Source of the DNA: Nectonema munidae
Taxonomy: Eukaryota > Nematomorpha > Nectonematoida > Nectonematidae
Assembly (NCBI GenBank): GCA_030549495.1
Contig: JAUIRK010000707.1
Location: 42,731-106,730 of the forward strand
DNA: 64,000 nucleotides
Direction of reading: 5' to 3'
Below are positions 57,371 through 64,000 of the stretch, one piece after another. The notes below the pieces were generated by a model. It did no database searches and was not told the DNA's origin. It saw only the letters and a list, made by a program, of their open reading frames with translations. The position numbers and the translations under genes are program-made. Numbering within the stretch: the stretch's first letter is position 1; the number at the start of each line of letters is the position of its first letter.

Positions 57371-59593
57371 ATGTCCAATAAGCGTACGAACTTTAGATTT
57401 GAAATTAAACTTCAAGTTGCTAAGGAAGTTGTTGATGGACAATTAGTGACATGCTAAGAAGTATCAAATTCGCCACACTTTAATCAGTAGATGGATTAAA
57501 AATAAAGATTTTAGAATTAAAATGGAAAATAAAGATTTCAAAAGAAAAAGAACAGGAGTATTGCTTGAATTAGAAAATTCTTTATATGAATGGTTTTGTT
57601 CAATGAGAGGGAAAATGTGCAAATTTCAGGTCCTCTTTTGATTGAAAAGGCTAAATTACTTCATAATGAATTAGCTCAAACTTCCGAAGCAAATCCCATG
57701 AATTTTTCAACTGGTTGGTTGCAAAGATTCCAGAAAAGGTTCAATATTGTTTACAAACGCCAACATGGAGAAAAAGAAAGTGCAGATGTAAATAGTGCGG
57801 AAGAGTGGAAAAAGTTTTTTATTGATGAAATTTTGAAGAAGTACTTTGAAAGTTGTATATTCAATGCCGATGAAATTGTCATATATTATAGAACCACGCC
57901 AAATAGTACTCTTGCTTGTGATAGGTAAATTTCAAAGTCCAACATGCTTTAAAACAAAAAAATAATTTACCTGTTGAATATACGCACAATAAAGCCTCTT
58001 GGATGATATACCGAATGGAAAAGAGCACTTGAAAGCAAAGGATTAAAAATAAATGTAGCAAAGACCAAAGTGATGATCGTGAGTAATAAAACTAATGGTG
58101 TCAGGGAAGTGAGTAGTGTCGACCCCTGCTCATTATGTGGACTGAGGGTAATGAGAAACGCTATTTTATGCACCACTTATAATAAGTGGGTTCACAAAAG
58201 ATGTTCCTCTATAAAGGGCTCTCTTTCTGCAGTGAGTGGCTTTGTTTGTAGAAAGTGCAAACATGGAGACAGCGTAAGTACTCTTGTTGAAAAAGTTAAA
58301 TTAGGAGATGATACGTTGGATGTTGTTGATGATTTATGTTATTTGGGCGGTATGATCAATTGCAGCAGTGATGTTTCTAGTAGCGTAAGAGCGCTAATAC
58401 GTCTAGTTTGGAAATAGTTCAAGGGAATTATCCGGCTTACTGTGTGGAAATTTTTTATCTGACGAACTAAAAGCAAGACTGAATAAAGTTTGCGTTAGAA
58501 GTACGATTTTTACGGTTCTGAATGCTGGGTGATGAAGAAGGCTGACACGAGAAGGCTACAGACAACTGAGATAAGAATGACTAGGATGATGTGCAGAAAG
58601 ACGCTGAAAGATAGGATTTCCAACGATGTGTTGAGAAAGAAAATTGGAATTGAGGATATAGAAGTGCATTTAGAAAAGATAAAAGATGGATTGATTGATG
58701 GAAAGATGAAGAGAGGAAGACCAAAGAAAGCATGGAATGAAGTGTTTCACCACGATATGGAAAAATGAAAGCTTGTGCGAAGTGATGCTAAAAAAAGAAT
58801 GAAATGGCGTAATTGTTGCAGGGTTGAACCCGACTCTTTGGGAACAATAACCAGGCCTCGAAGGCAAAATGGATGATGATGATGATGATGATGATGAAAG
58901 CCTCTTGGATGACTAAAGATATTTTTTGTGATTGGCTTTTAAATTTAGATAATAAAATGCAAAGATAAAAAAGAAAAATTGCTTTGATCGATGCCATGCA
59001 CATCCAAAAGATCTCAAAACCTCGAATATTGAAATTTATTTTTTACCTCCCACTGCAACTTCAATTATACAGCCTATGGATGCCGATATAATACGGAGCG
59101 TATTGTGGACAAGATGAAAACATGGAGAAGGCTGTAAAGTCTGTCACGATGCTTGACGCACTTCACATGTTACAAAAGTCTTGGAACGGCGTTTCTACTG
59201 AGGTAATTAAAAAATTTTTTTGAAAAGGTTTTTGTTTAAAATTTAAAGAAAAGGGGGTAATTTTACAACTCTAAAAAAAAAAATAATGTGGAGGAAAAAA
59301 ATTTTTTAACTTTTTAATATTTTTATTGTGAAAAAGATTTGGAGTGCTTCGAAACAACGAATGAACTACCGCTGAATGTGCTTTCTGATGATGGAAGTGG
59401 AAAAGAAGATGAGGAGCAACCAAAAGTATCTCCTATGGAAGCCTTACAAATGATGGATGAAATAAAAAAAGTCTACGAGGGATGTGGAGTTACAACTATT
59501 GATTTGAAAAAAGCTCAAAAGTCACTTCAAAACCACGTAATTGAGAGCATAACTTTGTGCCAGTTTTCAATTGATGAATATTATTTTAAGTAA
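57371..59593 (+). pseudogene. Tigger/pogo transposase, split by an RTE insertion
   Basis: The N-terminal CENPB-type part starts MSNKRTNFRFEIKLQVAKEV (57371-57430). A second frame (57590) has ISGPLLIEKAKLLHNELAQ, FSTGWLQRFQKRFNIVYK and HGEKESADVNSAEEW, the Tc5/CENPB DNA-binding half, then FNADEIVIYYRTTPNSTL with the first catalytic Asp (the family has N-A-D-E-T). After the RTE insertion come KASWMTKDIFCDWLLNLDN, the second Asp near 58990 and a TSIIQPMDADIIRSV block with the third. The acidic C-terminus is ELPLNVLSDDGSGKEDEEQ to DEYYFK (59339-59593). Several frame breaks. Confidence 0.85.
58007..58896 (+). mobile_element. RTE-like LINE, 5'-truncated, with 16-bp TSD
   Basis: Exactly flanked by AAAGCCTCTTGGATGA (57991-58006 and 58897-58912) and ending in a GATGAT microsatellite (58871-58896), as RTE elements do. 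It encodes the thumb (GLKINVAKTKVMIVSNK), a PHD-like Cys/His cluster (PCSLCGLRVM, CTTYNKWVHKRCSSI, FVCRKCKHGD; 58115-58265), then VVDDLCYLGGMINCSSDVSS and, after frame breaks, YGSECWVMKKADTRRLQ with the E-x-R-M-x-R-M-M-C motif and a basic end (58520-58768). It inserted into the Tigger transposase between its first and second catalytic Asp. Confidence 0.92.
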
Positions 59594-59774
59594 TAAATAT
59601 AACTGTTTTAATTTCTTAAAACTCAGCATTTTTTCTACTTATTGACTTAATTATGAGTTAACTTTAATTTAATAGTTTTCGATATAAGCACCTATTCAGC
59701 TGGTCCGGTGTAAGTGCTTATATCGAATATTGACTGTATTTTCATTTTTAATTATATCTATATGCGTTTTTAAG

Positions 59775-59834
59775 TTCAAAGTGAATCTGCGCCTAGTAAA
59801 GCCGTTAAACTGGCAACCGTGGTATCTATTGAAG
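59775..59834 (+). CDS. Eleven-exon gene, exon 9
   Basis: Acceptor TTTTTAAG; donor TTGAAG|GTAATG. Phase 1 in and out, 60 bases (QSESAPSKAVKLATVVSIE). An alternative acceptor five bases on gives a frame that does not fit exon 10. Confidence 0.6.
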
Positions 59835-59888
59835 GTAATGTCATACTTTATCATATCTATATGCTTCCATTCATTTCTTTATTTTTAG

Positions 59889-59987
59889 ATATTGTTGAGA
59901 GTGCTGTTTTTCAAAAGTTTGACTCTCTTCTCGACAAAGTTTATGATCAAGCAGAAGAAAATGATTTTCTGCTTTCAAATACGTCAA
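59889..59987 (+). CDS. Eleven-exon gene, exon 10
   Basis: Acceptor TTATTTTTAG; donor GTCAA|GTACTT. Phase 1 in and out. It encodes IVESAVFQKFDSLLDKVYD, then QAEENDFLLSNTS, an amphipathic-helix-like segment. If the donor were not used, the frame would stop at 60037. Confidence 0.65.
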
Positions 59988-60039
59988 GTACTTTACTTTT
60001 GAATATCAGAATCATAGGCCCTTTCCTATATACATGATA

Positions 60040-60510
60040 CACGCATGCACAAAATAATGGGAAAAACAAAAGCGCTAATTGATCCAACCTTTGAATCAAA
60101 TAATGTGGATCATATATTACTGAGAATATTGCTAAGAATTATATGCATTTATATTCGATGAATATAATTTTTCAAGATGATTTTTTAAAACAACAGTTTA
60201 TTGTTATTACCAGGGCAAATAATTTTTAATTTTATAATCAAAAATGTTGGACTTTTTTGACCTAAAGATTTTTAAATTAAAAAAACTCCTCCAACTAAAA
60301 ACTTCTTTTTGAACTTTCTGAACAACAATTCCCAAAAGCAGAAGAAAAATAGTTTAAACTAGTTTACAATGAGTTTTTGTGTTTTTTAAAAATTTTTTTT
60401 TTGACTTTTTTGATTTTTATTCGCCCTTGGAGGGGTTAATTTAAGTATGTTTTATTCAAAAATTTATTTATATATATTTTTGATTTATTTCAGATTTTTA
60501 TTCAACAACA
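60040..60510. other. Intron filler, nothing recognised
   Basis: AT-rich intronic sequence with no supported feature. Confidence 0.4.
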
Positions 60511-60513
60511 TAA

Positions 60514-60627
60514 TTAACCCATTTACGACCAATGTTCCTAAAGGGAACGCAGACGATTTCCTACTTTAAATGGAATTAAATAGGAATTACTAAAGTCGTC
60601 TCCTTTGCTTGGTCTTAAATGGGGAAA
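60514..60627 (+). mobile_element. TTAA MITE, copy D (shortened)
   Basis: Starts TTAACCCATTTACGACCAAT, has a shortened palindrome GTTCC-TAAA-GGGAAC and GCAGACGATTT, and ends CTTTGCTTGGTCTTAAATGG. The right TTAA is degraded. Confidence 0.85.
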
Positions 60628-60966
60628 AAATATTGTAAATATTAAATTAGTTAAGTAATGTTTTTATTAAGATTAATAGACATTAAAAATTAGGATATAA
60701 AAGTGTAAATTCAAGTTATGAATGATAAATTAAACAGGGAATCATTGAAAATATTTTAATTTTTGTTTTTGTAAAACAGTTTTACAATAAATAAATTGTT
60801 GACTTTTTATTGACTTAAAAAATATTTTTAATGACTTTATTAAACTAAAAAAACAAAAAAGAAAAAAATATAGTTCAAACTTTTTTAAAATTGGTTTACA
60901 CTGACTTTTTCTTCTTTTTTAAAGAAAATTAACCTTATGACTTTATTGACTTTTGTTACCATAGAG

Positions 60967-61415
60967 CAGTGGTTCCCAACCAGGGGTCCATGGAAGAATT
61001 TCAAGGGGTCCATGGAAATTCTACTTCAAACTACTTATGCTGAATCTCCTTTAATATACTTCTATTTTCCAAATCAATATAAATATTTATATTTAGAGCT
61101 TTTTTAAATAAATATTTTCTTCCCTTTTTTAAAGTTTCATATTTTGAATGTTTATATATCCTTTTTATTAGTTACAATATTTTTGAAAAATTTATATCTT
61201 AATTGGAAAAAAATTTTATTCACATTTTATGTCAAACTTTACGATTTCTCTGATTTCATATGAATACACATACGATTTAATCAGATGACTAGAATCATTT
61301 TTTGCATAAAAATCTTTGATTAATCTTGTTGGCTCAAACTATTCAGTTGTAGGGGTCCACAGGTAAAAAGTGACTGAAAAAGGGGGAACGGGTTAAAAAA
61401 GGTTGGGAACCACTG
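60967..61415. mobile_element. hAT MITE, 449 bp
   Basis: The inverted ends are CAGTGGTTCCCAACCAGGGG (60967-60986) and GGTTGGGAACCACTG (61401-61415). The flanks CCATAGAG and ATATAGAG agree at six of eight positions, a decayed hAT duplication. The interior has GGGGTCCATGGA-type words. It lies in the intron before exon 11. Confidence 0.88.
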
Positions 61416-61516
61416 ATATAGAGTATATATCAAACGAAAGTTCACCTAAATTCTAATATATATTGTTTTGCCTAATCTCCCTATGATATTCGTTTTCTTT
61501 CTTGTAAAATATATAG

Positions 61517-61635
61517 ACGATAACATCGATCCTGAAGACTTTGAAGTTCCTTCTGATGCCCTTATTCACAAAAACATTCATCATGGCTTAAGCGAAGAAG
61601 CTCCAAAACTAAAATCACTAAACTATATGCAATAC
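61517..61635 (+). CDS. Eleven-exon gene, exon 11
   Basis: Acceptor AAAATATATAG; donor AATAC|GTAATT. Phase 1 in, phase 0 out. It encodes DNIDPEDFEVPSDALIHKN, then HHGLSEEAPKLKSLNYMQY, acidic and with a conserved look. Without the donor the frame stops at 61701. Confidence 0.65.
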
Positions 61636-62313
61636 GTAATTTTAAAATTAACTTATATGAGAAATTGTGATAAACATTTTGTTATTCATAACCTTCACTG
61701 ATATTTTTATATTCATTTTGATTTAAAGAAATGTTCTTGCGATTTAAACAATTCATCAATTTTACGCTGTGTATATTTTCTGAGTTCTTTCTTTTCTTAT
61801 TTATTTAAATAGTCTTTATTTCAAGAGAAAGTTTTTCTTATGTAACACCGCCATATAATATCGTTTTTAGATTTCATTATGATTCAGATTTATTATATAA
61901 ACTTTTTTTCTGATCGTCCAATTTTAATTTATAAGTACCTTCACTAAGCTGTAATTATGGCGATCTTTATTGAAAAGTTTAAAATGAAAATTTTATAATA
62001 ACCTTTAAATACGAAACTATAATTATATGTAATTTATTAGGATTAATGTGATTTATAACATTGCTTTTCTTTTGGATTTTTCTTTCACGATTTGATTTTT
62101 TTCATATAAGGTTATATGAGATTGTGTCGACGACAAAATGAGATTTACTCAGATAAGATGAATACCATTACTAAACTTATAAATTAATGATTTTCATTAG
62201 TTAATTAACTAGAAACTTGTTTTGGTTATTGGCGATCTGTTCTCTGAAAATAATTGCTTCCAACAATTTATGAAAATGCCTAGAATGAAGTGCGTGATAA
62301 ATTATTATTATAG

Positions 62314-62388
62314 ACTGAACAACTCTTGAAAGGGCTGGTGCTGAAAAATACAAATGTTGAAATTGTGAAGCAGGAAAGTTTAAGGTAG
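62314..62388 (+). CDS. Candidate terminal exon of the eleven-exon gene
   Basis: Acceptor TTATTATTATAG, phase 0 as required by exon 11. It encodes TEQLLKGLVLKNTNVEIVKQ, then ESLR and stop (TAG 62386-62388). In the same frame the sequence stays protein-like beyond the stop (VSIKRALKFEVDSVRSKDT, a further stop, then an acidic end near 62560). So either the gene ends here or its 3' end has decayed. Confidence 0.5.
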   Translation, partial: TEQLLKGLVLKNTNVEIVKQESLR

Positions 62389-62569
62389 CTGCCTCATATT
62401 TTGAGGAGGAACGATGATGTAAGTATAAAACGAGCTTTGAAGTTTGAAGTTGATAGCGTTCGAAGTAAAGACACCTAAATTAAATTGGAAATCGATGATG
62501 AAGAAAGCATCAAATTTGATGATGTGGATGATGATGATTATTATTATGATAAATTTGTACTATATCACG

Positions 62570-64000
62570 TGTACAATTTTTTAATCTGATTTTGCATTTT
62601 AAATTCACAAAAAACTTTTCGAACATTGATATATTTTTGGTTATGTTTCATGAAGGAAAATATCAGATTAATTTTAATTTTTATTTCTATAGTTGTTTTG
62701 TCGTTTGAATATCAAACAAAAATATGAAATAACTAATTAATGCCTTCAAAAAAAGTTTAAGTAAAATTAAAAACTATAAGTGAATTTAATTGATTTTATC
62801 AAAAAAATCTGAATTGATTCTCCCTCTTTACAAATTTAAGTAGGGAGATAAACTGCTTACTAAACATTTATATTATTAATTGGCACACAAATATAAAATT
62901 TCTTTTTAAGTCTATGAATAATCACATTATTAAATCTTTAAAGCCTGCAGGTTGAATGTTAGGTAGGCTGTTTAAATAGATTTAGTGGGCCTCAGTGCGG
63001 CTCGCTTACCTTTTTTGCAGTCCAACGTAATGTTTTTTGTTCTCACATTTGAATTAAAATTCTTTTTCGTTCTCTTTTCAAATTTTAGACTGTGTTAATA
63101 CTAACGTATTTTTGAGGGTTTTGGATGATATGAAAGTATTGTTATAATGTTTATATTTTTTTTATTTTCATTAACTACGCATTGTCTTTAGCTTTCAATG
63201 GATAAACTAACAACTATACTGAACATTCTAACATACAACATTCGAGATGGACAAAAATGTCTGCCTACACTTCAAATCGTATTCTTTTATTACATATTTT
63301 TATTGATATACCTTTAATAGTTAAATAAGGTTAACAAAACAGCTTGCTAGAATTTTTTAAACAGAAACATCATATATATCTTAATTAGACTAGATTTGTT
63401 CTAAGTTTTTTATACCGCACTATCTCAAAATATCTGCAGACAAAATCTCAAATGATAGAATGCTAACTCTATAACTAAATGTCAAAAGTTTTCAAACTTA
63501 TTTTTGAAAACTTTTCCTGAATAGTGGAACGTAGTATATATGTTGTAAAGGTGTAATAAAAAGTAAAATGTTAAGTAACTTACAAAATTTATTCCTGAAA
63601 CAATTTTATATTTTAACCCTTATAGCCCCAATTTGACACCATGCGCAAATCAAGTCATCGAAGACGATTGCTTCTTAATAATTTTAGGCATAGAATTTTG
63701 GTTCTTTATTGTTTATTTTCATTTCCTTTTTCGCCATGATAATATTAACTCTTTACCCAACAATTATTTCTTTCTTGAAGACTTTTAAAAAATATATACA
63801 TAAAAAAAAATTTTAACTGTTAAAATTAATAAAAAAATCTCCAAAATCCTTTTAAAAATTTCCACGTTATATGCTCCTCATGCACTATTCTAACATTTTC
63901 ATTTACGAATATGCCTATAATTTCGTAGAATTGCTTACAATTATTCGTGACCTAAATTACAAAGTATATAATAATTTATTTATTTTTTATACTGTTTTCC
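62570..64000. other. Downstream AT-rich region, nothing recognised
   Basis: No gene, RNA or repeat end is supported. A TTAACCCTTATAGCCCC near 63615 resembles a TTAA-MITE tip, but no partner was found. Confidence 0.4.

Larger units (their letters stand above)
56822..59736 (+). mobile_element. Tigger/pogo element with RTE insertion
   Basis: The inverted ends are CAGTAGACTTTCATATAAGC (56822-56841) and, inverted, CAGTCAATATTCGATATAAG (59717-59736), flanked by TA on both sides (56820-56821 and 59737-59738), as expected for Tc1/mariner-pogo elements. Without the 890-bp RTE insertion plus its duplicated target the element is about 2.0 kb. It lies in the 54288-59774 intron, sense to the gene, ending only 38 bases before exon 9. 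Confidence 0.9.

Noticed and set aside
63612-63735. TTAACCCTTATAGCCCC as a tenth TTAA MITE
   Set aside because: No matching right tip or palindrome was seen.

Overview
This is AT-rich animal DNA. It has small host genes split by long introns, and most of the remaining sequence is transposable elements and repeats. Spliceosomal GT-AG introns, a metazoan-type UPRT, a CHRAC1 histone-fold protein and a mix of LINEs, piggyBac, pogo/Tigger and hAT elements point to an invertebrate, possibly an arthropod. I cannot name the species. Nothing prokaryotic was seen.

Host genes. (1) A uracil phosphoribosyltransferase homologue (UPRT) lies on the minus strand in three phase-consistent exons: 13039-12736, 12678-12511 and 4169-3964. 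Its second intron is about 8.3 kb and holds a piggyBac element, a hAT element, a degenerate transposase-like gene, a SINE and MITEs. (2) CHRAC1, a chromatin accessibility complex histone-fold subunit, is a compact single-exon gene at 32358-32672 (minus). (3) Head to head with CHRAC1, a previously unlabelled gene on the plus strand can be threaded through eleven exons from 33246 to about 62388. Every junction keeps phase. Its lysine-, serine- and acid-rich product was not recognised.

Layout. 1-2000: 3' end of an RNase H-bearing LINE, then minisatellite. 2000-3740: degenerate retroelement remains ending in a fossil LTR. 3964-13039: UPRT and its element-filled intron. 14130-18010: a second, interrupted copy of the hAT interior found at 10250-11210, split by about 3 kb that includes a CR1/L2-like LINE. 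18037-24083: a 6-kb inverted-repeat element with long subterminal tandem arrays in opposite orientation, resembling Foldback/Galileo elements, with a LINE inserted in it. 24778-31700: RTE, Tigger and CR1-like LINE remains and a SINE. 32358-62388: CHRAC1 and the eleven-exon gene, whose introns hold a second piggyBac, hAT MITEs, a foldback element, a transposase-like fossil, pogo/Tigger elements and RTE fragments. 62389-64000: nothing recognised.

The most striking theme is a set of about nine short TTAA-flanked piggyBac-type MITEs (about 115-138 bp). They share GTCTGC boxes, and most have a subterminal palindrome. The palindrome's arm sequence changes between subfamilies and between the two larger piggyBac elements, but its self-complementarity is kept. 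Nested insertions with target duplications allow several relative dates to be read directly.
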